Position numbers and translations under genes: made by a program. Shown here piece by piece: positions 9,876-21,770 of a stretch of 64,000 nucleotides of DNA; position 1 is the first letter of the stretch, and each line of letters opens with the position of its first letter. The DNA comes from Cephalopachus bancanus (Eukaryota; Chordata; Mammalia; Primates; Tarsiidae), in assembly GCA_027257055.1 (NCBI GenBank), contig JAPVLO010000975.1, forward strand, positions 62,001 to 126,000, in the 5' to 3' direction. The notes beneath the pieces were generated by a model that saw only the letters and a program-made list of their open reading frames with translations, had not been told where the DNA came from and did no database searches.

Positions 9876-10720
9876 TCAGCAGTTACATTAATCAACACAA
9901 GGTAGTTATGGCTTACAAAATCAAAGTTTCCCTACAAAAAAAGACTGGTATAATGTGACTTGTTAACTGAAGCAAATGACTGCACAACCCCTGATAAGCT
10001 GACAGTTCATACAAACTTGTGATGGGCCAGCTCCACGAATAGATGTATCTCTGGGTTATTTAACAACTCTGACAGTGTGGGGTATGGATTTGTTGAATAC
10101 TGAACTTCATTATACAGATAGAGGTCAATAGCTTTCTGGAATCATTTGAAAAACAAAGAGAACTGGTCAATAACTAGGAAAATGAGACAAGAAGGAAAGA
10201 TGAAAAAACATAAAATTATCTTCTGTTTTCAGCAGTAATCATACAGAAAAAAATGGTAAGAATATGTTCAAAACAAAAATGAATTAAAATTGCTAACATA
10301 AATATACTTTTCAGACATACAAAACTATTTTATTTATTTCAGTGAAAATACTATAGCTTTGTTTGAATAAGTTTTTTTTTTTTCATTTTACGAGGCCAGG
10401 AAGTTAACAGGAGCTGAGAAAAAAGTATAAAATAAATTAATACCTTTGAATATTGAATGTATTTGCCTAGGTTCTTCAATTATGGTGAGAAAGCTATACC
10501 ATTACTATAAAAATGAAGACAAATTTACTTCATTAAAAAAACACCAATTTATACCATTAGTATTCTGTAGTACTTTGTCCATTTCTACAGTTAATAATGA
10601 TTTCCTTCTGTAAACAAATCATGACATTTGCTCAAGTTTGTTGAGAAATATAATAAAAATAAAGATAATAACAGTACTCCATGTTTACTTAGAGGACATA
10701 ATATACATTTGAAAATCATT
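9876..10720. other. Spacer between H3 and H4
   Basis: No gene is visible. It is homologous to 46,800-47,630 (B) and 32,985-33,360 plus 34,128-34,830 (C). It contains CCTAGGTTCTTCAATTATGG at about 10,470, present in all three copies. Confidence 0.6.
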
Positions 10721-10722
10721 TC

Positions 10723-10800
10723 ATTTGATCCAGATTACACCTGTATCATATAAAAATCATTATTAATTTTATACCACAGGTTTACTGTGAGGTTTGAATG
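10723..10800 (+). ncRNA. Decayed 891-like hairpin H4
   Basis: The MIR-pair layout is present (GATCCAGATTACACCTGT, then ACAGGTTTACTGTGAGG), but only the loop-side ACCTGT/ACAGGT and an outer CC/GG pair well; the middle is an internal loop. The copy in B (47,634-47,714) is weaker still (CACAAGTATC) and the C copy is deleted through it (34,820-34,880). It is probably a non-functional relative. Confidence 0.3.
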
Positions 10801-12321
10801 AAGGCAGTAACGTGTAAAACACCTGAGTAACCTAAAACATATTAAGCACATCACTGACTGGGCAGTGTATCACAGTGTTCACCACTGCAGCTATCAAGGC
10901 TGATTCTTCAGGCCATAATAGGTCCAATTTAGAGATTAAATAGTGAAAGGCCAGGTATTGAAGATATTTACCTTAAACTTGTTGCTATTTATTATTAGTG
11001 AAGATTAAACTCCACTACTATATTGCTCCGGTGTACGTTCTAAATTTATCAGTTTTCTGGAGTTTAAGGGGGTCACCAAGGACCAATGGTACCAACAGGC
11101 AGCAAAGCTGCTCCTGTTACAGCAAACCATCATTTTGTTACCTGGACAATTTTGAATTAAGTCTCACATGCAGGCCTAACCTAGTATCTAAAATGAAAAC
11201 AAAAGCAAAACTTAAAAGAGAAAATTCATAAAAAGAATTGGTAATAAATTTACTGAGCAATTAATGAGCTTGCTGCTCATAGAAACCAATACCATGGTTT
11301 GCAAGAAAGAAAAACTTTGTTACATGATAACTGGCAAGGAAACAGAGGAAATGCCCAAATCTGTCTCCCCAAGCTGGGGGCTGGGTTGGGTAATAAGGTG
11401 TGATTTGATTAGGTCTTGCAATGAGGTGATGCCAGGTGGCATGATCTGATTGTTTTAACATAGGAGGCAAACTCCTACAGTTCTGTATTGGTGCATTTTA
11501 ACCTCAAAGTTCATTTTCCTGAAAAACTCAGAAACAATCTCCTTCCAATTGTATCCAAACTTCCAAATCCATAATGTGACAGAATCTTTCTCAGAACAGA
11601 AATGTCCCTTTGCTACTTATCAACTATGATGACATCCATGAATAGGGATTAAATTTCTCCAATTTTGTACTGTACAATTTTTGTACTGGAAGCACGGTGG
11701 CCCCACTCTATGAAAGCCAATAATGTGTTTGTTACCTTGATGCCTCCAGTTAATACCAACAAGCAGTGCTAACCTAGAAAGGCCAAATAAGTTGATCGTG
11801 GTTACTTGAAAAAAAAATTCAGAAAGTACATGTGAAAAGTGAAATTCCACAAAAATAATAAAGCCATCATAACATGAAAACTACTTGGTTAAACTGTAAC
11901 TAACCAGGTACCACTTAAAAATGAAGGGCCAATTACTGTTGATGACTTCTTTCCCTATCAAGTAGTAAGTTTCATTTAGAAATTTTTACTAGGAGCTAAA
12001 ATTTTGGGGTTTTGTAATACCTGAGGGTCTCTAGATGTTAATGCTTCAGGAAGATGCTTTGCAAGGCTAGATGAAAAGCAGACAAAGCCCTTAAATCAGA
12101 ATTTTAATGTCCAGTTCTATGAACACTAACCTACAAAAGAGGAAAGTTGAAATGACTAATGACTTAAAGCACTTACCAAATGCATTAAATTTCATGATGT
12201 CTTTTAAAATTATTTTCATAGCTCTGTAGGTGTAAAATTAGAATGGTGTAAAAATGAGTACTGTCAAGAAGTAAGTGTTTGGGGAGCAAAAATGAATTAT
12301 TTAAAAGCTAGTAAATTTCTT
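10800..12321. other. Spacer between H4 and the AluJ
   Basis: No gene is visible. It is homologous to 47,715-49,244 (B) and 34,880-35,870 (C). Conserved phrases include GGGTAATAAGGTGTGATTTG at about 11,389 and AATGCTTCAGGAAGATGC at about 12,040. Reading frames here are short and not preserved between the copies. Confidence 0.6.
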
Positions 12322-12613
12322 TCTTTTTTTATTTTTTGAATCAGGGTCTTACCTTATCACCCAGGCTGGAGAGCAGGGGCACAATAATGTCTCACTGTAG
12401 CCTAGACCTCCTGGGCTCAAGTGATGCGTCTGCCTCAGCCTCGTGAGTAGCTGGGGCTACAGGCTCACCACCATGCCTGGCAAATGATTTTTGATTTTGT
12501 TGTAGAGATGATATCTCACCTAGTCTAGTCTCAAACTCCTGGGCTCAAACAATCCTCCTCTCTTGGCTTCACTACATGTTGGGAATACAGGTGTGAGCTA
12601 CCATGCCTGGCCA
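12322..12613 (-). mobile_element. Old AluJ-like element, minus strand
   Basis: GAATCAGGGTCTTACC near the head and GAGCTACCATGCCTGGCC at the end mark an old Alu type, different from the lineage-specific family. The orthologous copy lies at 49,245-49,528 in B, so it was present before duplication. Confidence 0.85.
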
Positions 12614-13194
12614 AAAACTAGTACATTTCTTGTTCACAAACAATATTTCAGAAAAGCATAAAAATAAAACTTAAAGCAATACGCACACATACATGCCCAC
12701 ACACATATTTTCTAGGCACGACAATATATTATTTCCAGACATCTACGAAAAAAACAGTCAACCGTTCCTTAAGAACCCAAAGGCTGGATAGTATAACCTA
12801 TCAGGAACCTATATCAGGGGATGAGCTAGATCTATTTTGATAGCTCTTCCTAAATGTTGTGATTAGCTCCCATGGCCCCACTGGTCATCTTTAGGTTTCA
12901 GGGACAACAGAAGTTGATGTGACTATCATAATTCTACTGGCAGTGACATTTTCTCAGTTCTACAAATGAATTTCTTATTGATAATATTTAAGTCTCACAC
13001 CCAATCTTTGTTATCGTCAACAAGGATCACCTCAGAAAAGTAGACTAGGAAGAAGGAAGCCATTTATTTTTGTATAACCCATGATATCGCTTGACAGAAA
13101 TACTGAGGAATAATTAACTTACTCCCATGTATCATATTTAAAAAGAGAAACTTACTCAAAGTGATAGTAGTAGGTCGTACTAGTCATAATACTT

Positions 13195-13355
13195 AAAAAA
13201 GAAGAAGAAGAAAAAGAGTGGGAGAGAGAGAAGAAAAAGAAGAGCAATTAGAAAAGGCACAGAAGGGTCGGGGGGTAAGGAAACACTGAGAAGGATGAAA
13301 AGCCAAAAGAAGAGGAAGAAGAAAATGAAGGAGTAATGCAAAAAGAATAAAGGAA
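13195..13355 (+). repeat. Polypurine (GA-rich) tract upstream of H5
   Basis: Runs of AAGAAG and GGGAGAGAGAGAAG continue to AAAGCCAAAAGAAGAGGAAG. The tract is conserved at 50,130-50,275 in copy B and a related tract lies at 36,470-36,625 in front of another MIR fragment. It produces spurious long open frames on the opposite strand. Confidence 0.8.
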
Positions 13356-13404
13356 GGAGACGTACTTAACTGACCCAGTAGGCAATGTACTTGGGCTTTT
13401 ACAG

Positions 13405-13495
13405 AGATGGTCTCATTTGACCTTCATGGCAAACCCGTGTCACTAAATGTTTCACTAACTCACTAACAGGTTTGTTGTGAGGCTTAATGGGGAAA
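13405..13495 (+). ncRNA. MIR891 family: miR-891-like hairpin H5
   Basis: The arms 13,421-13,435 and 13,469-13,482 form 14 pairs with three G:U and one bulged T, around a loop of about 33 nt. The 3' arm GGTTTGTTGTGAGGCTTAAT is intact but the 5' arm has drifted to TTCATGGCAAACC. The whole flank reads as an inverted MIR pair (CAATGTACTTGGGCTTTTAC before; AAACATGCAAAGATACTTTC after). The longer loop and wobble pairs make it a weaker microRNA candidate than H3 or H8. Confidence 0.5.
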
Positions 13496-13559
13496 CATGC
13501 AAAGATACTTTCAGAAACAGAAAAGTAACAGAGAAGTAAAGATATCATAATGCGACAAC

Positions 13560-15300
13560 ATATGCGTGATTTGGTATACCAATAAAAGAAAAATCACTTA
13601 TGACATTCATTTCCCGTTTACCATCTACTCACTTACCAGCTAGATGTAAGATTTTCAGTAGTTCTACTAGTCATAATTCACAATCTCTATTCAATTATAT
13701 TTATTTAAATTAAATGGCCACAAAATTTCTGCTGCTTCAAACACATAACAGAACAAAAGAGGAGCTGGCAGCAAATTCCTTCCCAATTCGTTGTATGGTG
13801 GAATCCTTTTCAGGACGGAAGCTTCCCATTGTACTACTCCAAAGATGATCCCCATAGGAGGTAAACTGCTCTAGTTTCTACTGAGTGCATGTAACTAACA
13901 AGCCTCAATTTCTTCAACTGGAAGCAAAATGGCTCCACTACTTATAAACCATCATTTGCTACCTCAAGAGCAGGAAGAAATAACTGCCTGCAGAGCTAAT
14001 AAAAAAGACTAACCTAGTTTGTCTTCCAACAAAGGTGATTAACAGCTAGCATTAGTAATAGAATGCATTAAGATATATGATACTCTCATAAAGCATTCAG
14101 TAATAGAGAATACAATCATTAAAGATAACAATGACAAGTTCAGGGGAAAAGAAAAAAATAATATATTTGTCCTTTAGATCCTAATATGAACTGTAAAATA
14201 AGGAAAGATTATCGCTTGTAATTAAAAGGCCTCTAATGCATTCCTATGAATAATTGGACAAATATATGAATATATGGATATTCATAAATACAAAGACACA
14301 CACACATACACCTGTCAGCATGATATCCATGGAGTATTCTGGAGAGTAAACAAATAGTATAGTAATGGTCAGAGTGAGCTCCAGCATTCATATGGAAAAT
14401 ATAAATCTTAAATCTAGAATGGCCTGAAAAATTATGAGTAGTGTCAAGAGGTAAGATGGTGGCACATACTGAAATATACAAAAAATGAGGATGTTTCTCC
14501 TGCACAAGAAATAATCAGCCAGAAAAGACAGTGAATATAAAAACAAAAGCAGGATAAATAAATGTTAACATATACACATAATTACTATGAATAAACATAT
14601 CATATTATTTCCAGACATATATGAATAAAACAATACATCTGTCCAATGAACCCACAGCTGAATGGCATAACTTACTAGGCGCTTCTACCAGGGTCTGGCC
14701 AAAGGATGCTGCTAGGGCATCCCTTGATCACTCGTAGTTCAAGTTCCTGCAAAGTGTTTACCTGAGGGCTCACTTCTCAGAACAGAAATGAACAAACTTG
14801 GACTAAAATAAAAGTCTAGGGTTTGGGGAGGGAAATGGAGCACAGAGTAAAGAGCAAGGAGCCTTCAACTCATGTCTTGCCTGATAATTTAGAGATAGCA
14901 CTTACCGAAGGTGATGTACTATATCAAAGGTGAGCTGCATGGTCATACTATCGGAGTACAAACAATATGCAGTAAAATTATAAATAGTATAAAATAGTAT
15001 AAATAGTATAAAATATTTAATAGTATCCATGGAAAAACTATGAAGAGTAGCAAGTCATAATGGAATGCTGACCAGAAAGTTGATAAACGCATTCTAATGT
15101 CAATAGTTGCCTTATAATCAGCAATAATCAAATAGATGAGGAAGAAAAAGTCCATTCATAACAGAATAAATTCTTCATTAAATTTTGATGCCCACAATAA
15201 GAAAAATTTTAAACTGTATAATAAATAAAAAATGTTTTGGATCAGCAGATGGGCGTTTTCAATATCAGGCACTGAATTAAGCTACTTAAATACAATATTC
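13560..15300. other. Spacer between H5 and Alu
   Basis: No gene is visible. It contains a short TAGTATAAAA-type direct repeat at about 14,988-15,025, expanded here relative to copy B. The part from 15,030 is also related to 25,700-26,000 (CTGACCAGAAAG and GATGCCCACAATAAGAAAAAT phrases), another trace of nested duplication. Confidence 0.6.
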
Positions 15301-15318
15301 ATTTAAGAATTCAGAGCT

Positions 15319-15602
15319 AGCCGGGCTCGGTGGCTCCCGTGCTTTGGGAGGTTGAGGTGAGCAAATTGCCTGAGCTCGCGGGTTCGAGAACCTCCTGGGC
15401 AACTTGGCGAGACCTCATCTCTACAATAAATCAAAAAAATTAGCTGGGTGTGGTAGCGCGCGCCTATAGTTCCAGCTACTCGGAAGGCTGAGGCAGAAGG
15501 ATCGCCGGAGCCCAGCAGGTCGAGGCTGCGGTGGCCGGGAGCGGCCACTGCACTCCAGTCTGGGCGACAGGGTAAGACTCCAACTCAAAAAAAAAAAAAA
15601 AA
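15319..15602 (+). mobile_element. Lineage-specific Alu, plus strand
   Basis: GCCGGGCTCGGTGGCTCCCG to a poly-A tail, flanked by AATTCAGAGCT (15,308 and 15,603). It is the subtype that retains the AACTTGGCGAGACC phrase. Copy B has an empty site near 52,205. Confidence 0.95.
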
Positions 15603-16915
15603 AATTCAGAGCTATCATGTGGAATAGAACCGATAGTTGACTAAAGTATGGTAAATTCTAGATTTGCTGGTGAAAAATATACAATTAAAAATGTTTTTCT
15701 TTCCATTATGTTCAAACTCACACTACACAGGTTAACAAATATTTTAAGGCCACGCACAGTGCCTCTTGCCTGTAATTCCACCACTCTAACAACCACTTGA
15801 CAAGTGAAACATCAATCACCTGGGCCGTACTTATTCCTGAAAGTACTCCTCCTCACAATTCCTATCTCCTATCATCATCAGAATAAGTCAGCTGGAACAC
15901 CTACAGGGGCACCTGGCAATCTCATATCCAATCTTTCGGAACCAATCCTGCCTGAGCCCCCAGCATGGTGCTCCCTCCTATGCCAAGGTTTCCATGTCCC
16001 TAGGTGCTTTTAGCCCAATCTAGAGAGCAAAGTAATCATGCATGGAAGCAGAACACATCAAGTGCCTTCTTTTCAAGGTCCTAGTCATTCACTAAGTTCA
16101 ATTTAAAACCTCAATTCTTCCAGGAGTCTTCCTCAGATGCATAAGGTCAGGAGCCACCACTCTTCCTTTGAGGTTTAATGAATAGGTCCCTCAAATGTAC
16201 TCTAGCTTGTATCAGTGTTGACATCGATATCTACAATTGTTTCCCCTCATTGTATTGTGGAACATGGAGGATAAAACCATATGCCTTATTCATTTCTGCA
16301 CACACCAGAGAACAGAAGTGATTTTGAAGAGCTGGAGTATGTCCTACTTGTGAAGTCAGCCACAATTAATATTACAAATAACAGAATGTCAAAGTTTGTG
16401 ATAGCTTCTCCTTTTTGATAATATATATGTACATATGAATGTATTCTATACTATATAAAAACTGTTACATGAGGCTGTATGCTGGTACGTTCATTACTCC
16501 TTTCTTTATTTTGGATGAACAAAATCAATAAATTGTATCACTAACAAACTGCAAACTTTCACTTTTCATGTGTTGTTTTAATACTTGAATTTGGCATCAA
16601 TATCAATAGAATATTCTAGTAAAAAAGCAAATGGAACACAAATAAAAATATATTATAATATGCATATTATAAATGTAAAAAATAAACCATATGAAAAAAT
16701 AAACCACTACCACACCCTGGAAATGATAACTGAACTGCTACTAGTAGGAGCGGTGGTAGTGATATTTACACTAAGAGTTGTTCTTATAGTGGTAATGGTG
16801 ATGACAATGAAAAGGGAAATTTGCAGACTGATTACTTACCTAGCCAATAAGACTTAATTGAGCCAATAAGCTCAGCAGATATCATTTAATTATGACAGGA
16901 TAAATTCCTACTTCA
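15603..16915. other. Spacer with a FLAM-like fragment
   Basis: About 15,748-15,800 (AGGCCACGCACAGTGCCTCTT, CTGTAATTCCACCACTCT) is a truncated free left Alu monomer, also in copy B at about 52,350-52,405. The rest has no gene and aligns with 52,230-53,740. Trinucleotide-like GTAGTGATATTTACAC text precedes the MIR pair. Confidence 0.6.
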
Positions 16916-17005
16916 GACTTCATGTGATTTTCCACATTTGGCACAACAAATATGTACCAAGGAAGCATTTACTTTTACAGATCAGACCTGTCATGAGAAT
17001 CAACT
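16915..17005 (+). other. Inverted MIR pair H6, poor hairpin
   Basis: The left arm GGCACAACAAATATGTACC and right arm GACCTGTCATGAGAATC correspond to the H2/H7 class. Pairing is short and interrupted, so I do not call a microRNA. The copy in B lies at 53,760-53,850. It is useful as a marker of the repeating architecture. Confidence 0.4.
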
Positions 17006-17109
17006 CAAGAAACAATTTAGAAAGTACATGAAGAAACTGAAGATCCAGAAATTGCAAAAAAAATGTCAGATTTTGTACAAGAAATAATTAACTCAGGAGG
17101 ACTAAGAAG

Positions 17110-17690
17110 CCCAAGCCTAGCATATGTCTAAAAACAGCCTGCTGTCAGTACTGGCCCTTGGCAGAGCTCACCTGAGCCCTTAGAATGTTCTGCCTTATAA
17201 AAGTGTTTTCATACACATGAAACCTTTGGAAACTCTGGACCGGTCAGACGAGATACTTTCAGCTAACAATGTTACCTATGATGTACACCTGTGTTTGCTC
17301 TTCAGCTCTGAGGTTTGAGTAGCTGAGCTCGATCTCACATACGCTGCATGCCTTTGAGGCTGAATGCCAATTAAAAACTCTGGACATAAGGCCTCAGGTA
17401 GGCCTCTCCCATTGTCAACTTTTCACACATGTCATCAGACACTGTTCCTGGGAGATTTAAGCACATTTTATGTGACTCCATAAGGAGACGACACCTGGAA
17501 ACTTATGCTTATTTTCTTCTGGAGTTCACCCTTTGTCTCTTTTCCTTTTGCTGATTTTAATCTGTATCACTTCACTACAATAAACCACCACTATGAGTAT
17601 GATAGCTTATGAGTTCATTTAGTGAAGCACTGAGTCTTAAAGTGATCTTAGGGATCACTCTGGCACTGTATTAAACTCCCCCCCAAAACT
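17110..17690 (+). mobile_element. Probable solo LTR (endogenous retrovirus-derived)
   Basis: The layout is LTR-like: CTTATAAAAGTG resembles a TATA box (about 17,195), AATTAAAAACTCTGGACA and CTACAATAAACC (about 17,575) resemble downstream polyadenylation-region sequence, with no internal viral genes nearby. It is shared with 53,957-54,510 in B, so it is old. I believe it is ERVL/MaLR-like but cannot name the family. It could supply promoter or polyA activity to the cluster, which is speculation. Confidence 0.5.
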
Positions 17691-17854
17691 CTTACTCACC
17701 AGATATCACTTAATAATGACAGGGTAAATTTCTACTTGAAAATTACTTTCCTAAATATCAACAAGTAATTTATTTCAGGATTTTTTCCAAATATATTGTT
17801 AATTTAGCAGAGAAAATTGCATGTATTTTATCATACACAGTACACAGCATGATG

Positions 17855-17925
17855 TTTTGAAATATATATATATATATTTATGCGTGTGTGTGTTTGTATA
17901 TGCATGTATGTATGTATTATGGAAT
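17855..17925. repeat. TA/TG simple repeat
   Basis: AATATATATATATATATTTA is followed by TGCGTGTGTGTG and GTATGTATGTAT. The paralogous tract is at 54,685-54,735 with a different repeat number. Confidence 0.85.
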
Positions 17926-18059
17926 GATGTATTTTAGCTAATTAACAAATGCCTTACCTTACATCATTATTATTCTTTGGTGAGACTATTTAGCATCCAG
18001 TCTCCTAGCATTTTTCACAAATACAATATATCATCATTAACTGTAGTTACCATGCTGTA

Positions 18060-18330
18060 CAATCGATCTATTGAACAAGGGAATATTATTCATCCATAAA
18101 AAAAGGAATCTCATTTGCAACAATATACATGAACCTAGAGGAGATTGTGTTAGGTTAAATAAGCTAAGAACAGAAAGACAAATACCACATGATCTCACCC
18201 ATATGTGGCACATAAAAAAGTTGATATCATAGAAGTAGAGATTAGACTGGTGGTTACCAAGAACTGGAGTGGTTAGGGAGAGGTTGAAATAGCGAGATGT
18301 TGATCAAATAATTCATATTTACAATTACAT
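18060..18330 (+). mobile_element. Old L1 3' fragment, plus strand
   Basis: Sense L1 end with CAACAATATACATGAACCTAG, CCACATGATCTCACCC and ACTGGTGGTTACCAAG. The paralogue lies at 54,880-55,125, so it was inserted before duplication. Confidence 0.75.
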
Positions 18331-18789
18331 AGAAATTCTTAATAAGAGCTAAAATTGCCATTTTATTTTCATACCCAAAGTTCTCTAGATGTTAACACTT
18401 CAGTAATAAAACTTGCTAAAGCTACATGTGGCAAAAACCTGCTAAATCATGTTACAGCTCAGGTCTCTGAAAAATATGAACTCTTACATTAGGAGACATC
18501 GGGATTGCTAATGATTTAAAGCATTTGCCAGATGAATTGGGTGGTATGATGATTTATTGAAAACTGTTTTAAAATCCAATAGTGTTATCATATAACTAGA
18601 ATGGTCTCAAAAATGATGAGCAATGTCAGAAAAAAAGTAATATGTAAAAATCATGTGTCTTTTGTACGCAAGCCTCTGCATTTCTCAGTATTTCTAGGTT
18701 CTTAACATTTGGTAACTGGAGATTACTGTTTCCAGATCAGATGGGGACACAGGGACCAAATTTATTTGCTGCCTAAAACAGCATAAAAA

Positions 18790-20330
18790 CTAGATAAAGG
18801 TATCTTTTCCCTTATATACGTTTTTGTCTGCTTTGTCAAAAAGCAGAAATTGGCTGCAGGAATTTTCATTTATTCCTGGATTCTCTATTCTGTTCAATTG
18901 GTGCATATATCTCCTTTAGTGCCAGTACAAAGCTGTTTTCGTAACTATAACTTTGTAGAATAATTTGAAGTCAAATAATATGATTCCTTAATCTTTGTTA
19001 TTTTTGCTTAGAACTGCCTTAGCTATTCTGGCTCTTTTTTGGCTCCATGTGAATTTTGGGATTTTTTTCTAATTCTGTGAAAATCACAAATGGTGCTGAG
19101 AAAATAAGACAGCTACATGCAGAAAAAAAGAAAGTTAATCTCTATCTCTCACCATATACAAAACTTACTCAAGATGAATTAAAGACTTAAATATCAAACC
19201 TGAAAACATAAAATTCCTAGAAGAAAACCTAATAAAAACTCTTCTGGGCATTGGTCTAGGCAAAGAATTTATGACTAAGACCCCAAAATTAAGAGCAACA
19301 ATAAAATAAAATAAATAAATGGGACTTCATGAAAACAAAACAAAACAAACAAAAATCTTCTAGATAGCAAAAGAAATAATCAACAGACAAAATAGGCATC
19401 CTATAGAATGGGAGAACATATTCACAAACTATACATCTGACAAAAGACTAATATCCAAAATCTATAAATAACACTAATAAATCAGCAAGAATAAAACAAA
19501 TAACCCCATTAAAAAATGGGCAAATGACATGAACAGACATCCATCAAAGGAAGATATACAAATGATCAACAGACATATGAAAAAATACTCAACATCACTA
19601 ATCATCACAGAAATGCAAATTCAAACGACGACATAACGCCTAACACCAGTCAGAAAGGCCATTTAAAAATTTAAAAACAAAACAAACCAACAAACAAAAA
19701 CAACAGATGCTGGCATGGATTATCAGAGGATAATTTTAAAAAATAGAGAGACAGAAAAAAAGAGGGTGCATAAAATGTAGACACATTTTAAGAAAGGAAA
19801 AAACTACTTAAAAACCAATAACAAAAGAGGAATACAAGTCACGTTTGACTTCTGGAACTATAAGACATGCTCAAAGTCGTTACCATCAGTGTGCAGACAA
19901 TTCTGACTATGGCGAACATCTTCATCTCTTAAAATGTGTATACATTTTTGGCATAAATACATATATACATATACATACTCTCACATACATACATATATAT
20001 GTGTGTGGCTGTGTGTGAATATATATACATATATATTTAATAGAATACAATTCAGTCATGAAAATAATTGAAATAATATGTTTTGTAGCAACTTGAATGG
20101 GATTGAAGATCATCATCCTAAGTGAACTAACAATGAAGAGAAACCAAGCATCGCATACTCTCACTTATAAGTTGGAGCTAAAGCTAGACTGCAGAATGGC
20201 AAAAGCATATAGAATAACATAATGAACACTGAAGACACAGAAAGGAGAGATGGGGTAGGGATGAATAACTAACTATTGGGTAAGATGTGCACAGATAGGG
20301 TGGAGGACAGACTTAAGGCCCAGACTTCTT
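18790..20330. mobile_element. L1 with inverted 5' part
   Basis: The first part (18,790-19,085) is antisense ORF2 (TTTATTCCTGGATTCTCTATTC, AACTGCCTTAGCTATTCTGG). From about 19,086 the sequence flips to sense ORF2 (ACAGCTACATGCAG, CCTAGAAGAAAACC, AAAATGGGCAAATGACATG) and runs on to a 3' end near 20,330. This is the twin-priming inversion layout. Copy B keeps only the antisense part (55,620-55,820) and then jumps to the sequence at 20,322, so about 1.35 kb was lost there or gained here. Confidence 0.7.
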
Positions 20331-20800
20331 CACCACTATATAATGCATCCATGTAACCAAAAATTATTCATGCCCTCTAATGTCATTGAAATTAAGTTTT
20401 TAATGAAAAAATATACAGGAGAAAAAAATGTTTAGAGCTCTGAAAACATGATTTTGAGGGACACTGCATCCTTTTCAGTAGATTTTGTTTGAAGAAGTCT
20501 GCATCCCTTCCAACAAAGCTATGCCATTTTGCACATTGGTCAACTCATGAGAGTTACCCATGATTGAGGGGAAACAAATTAAGAGTTCATCCATAGCCCA
20601 GCCAACATTCAGAGAGAGAATACAGGCTTCAGTGTAGGGAATGAGAACCTAGGCAAAGCCTGGCAATTACCCATATTAACTGATTAAATTTTTTTAAAAT
20701 GATGATAATCTCAATGGATGCAGAGAAATGTTTCACTAAATCTCACATCCATATATGAAAAAATAGTAACAGAAAATAAGGCACAGTAAAGTGTATTCTC
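20330..20800. other. Spacer
   Basis: No gene is visible. It matches 55,830-56,295 of copy B closely (TTTGTTTGAAGAAGTCTGCA, GCTTCAGTGTAGGGAATG). Confidence 0.6.
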
Positions 20801-20804
20801 TCTT

Positions 20805-21100
20805 CTTTTTTTTTTTTTTTTGAGTTGGAGTCTCACTCTGTCGCCCAGACTGGAGTGCAGTGGCCGCTCCCGGCCACCACAGCCTCGACCTGCTGGGCTC
20901 CGGCCATCCTTCCGCCTCAGCCTTCCGAGTAGCTGGAACTATAGGCACGCGCTACCACACCCGGCTAATTTTTTGATTTACTGTAGAGATGAGGTCTTGC
21001 CAAGTTGCCCGGGCGGGTCTCGAACTCGCGGGCTCAGGCAATCCACTCACCTCAGCCTCCCAAAGGCGTGGGATTACAGGCTGAGCCACCGAGCCTGGCT
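20805..21100 (-). mobile_element. Lineage-specific Alu, minus strand
   Basis: Target-site duplication AAGTGTATTCTC on both sides (20,789 and 21,101). It ends GAGCCACCGAGCCTGGCT. Copy B shows the empty site at about 56,288. It is the first of three Alus within 1 kb. Confidence 0.95.
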
Positions 21101-21155
21101 AAGTGTATTCTCAATTGATTGAAGAGTATCTACAAAACCCTGAGTCCACATAAGA

Positions 21156-21446
21156 TTTTTTTTTTTTTGAGTTGGAGTCTCACACTGTCGCCCAGACTGG
21201 AGTGCAGTGGCCGCTTCTGATCACCGCAGCCTCGACATGCTGGGCTCCGGCGATCCTTCTGCCTCAGCCTTCCAAGTAGCTAGAACTACAGACGTGCGCT
21301 ATCACGCCCGGCTAATTTTTTGATTTATTGTAGAGATGAGGTCTCGCAAAGTTGCCCAGGAGGGTCGCGAATCCGCGGGCTCAGGCAATTCACTCAACCT
21401 CAGCCTCCCAAAGCGCGGGATTACAGGCTGAGCCACTGAGCCCGGC
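21156..21446 (-). mobile_element. Lineage-specific Alu, minus strand
   Basis: Flanked by CCACATAAGATTT / TCACATAAGATTT (21,145 and 21,447). It retains AAAGTTGCCCAGG in the left monomer. It lies 62 bp from the next Alu, which points the other way. Confidence 0.95.
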
Positions 21447-21508
21447 TTCACATAAGATTTAATTGTGACTGCCATAATGCTTGACTCCTGGGATAAGAAA
21501 CCAGACAG

Positions 21509-21770
21509 ACCTTTGGGAGGCTGAGGTGAGTGGATTGCCTGAGCTCGCGGGTTCGAGACCCGCCTGGGCAGCGATACCTCATCTCTACAGTAAATCAAAA
21601 AATCAGCTGGGCGTGGTAGCGCATGCCTGTAATTCCGGCTACTCGGAAGGCTCAGGCGGAAAAATCGCCGGAGCCCAGCAGGTCGAGGCTGCGGTGGCCG
21701 GGAGCGGCCACTGCACTCCAGTCTGGGCGACAGAGTGAGACTCCAACTCAAAAAAAAAAAAAAAGAAAAA
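21509..21770 (+). mobile_element. Lineage-specific Alu, plus strand, 5'-truncated
   Basis: Starts at CTTTGGGAGGCTGAGGTG and ends in a poly-A tail, with AAGAAACCAGACAGA repeated at 21,494 and 21,771. With the preceding minus-strand Alu it forms a close inverted pair able to fold as long double-stranded RNA if transcribed. Confidence 0.95.

Larger units (their letters stand above)
12780..14930. repeat. High-identity tract shared with 49,708-51,845
   Basis: Against copy B this tract is strikingly similar. From about 12,784 to 12,955 I see only a couple of changes over more than 150 bp, and 14,540-14,920 differs at only a handful of positions, while neighbouring tracts differ every 6-10 bases. 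The tract includes hairpin H5. A recent gene-conversion event, or several, is the simplest explanation. Confidence 0.65.
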
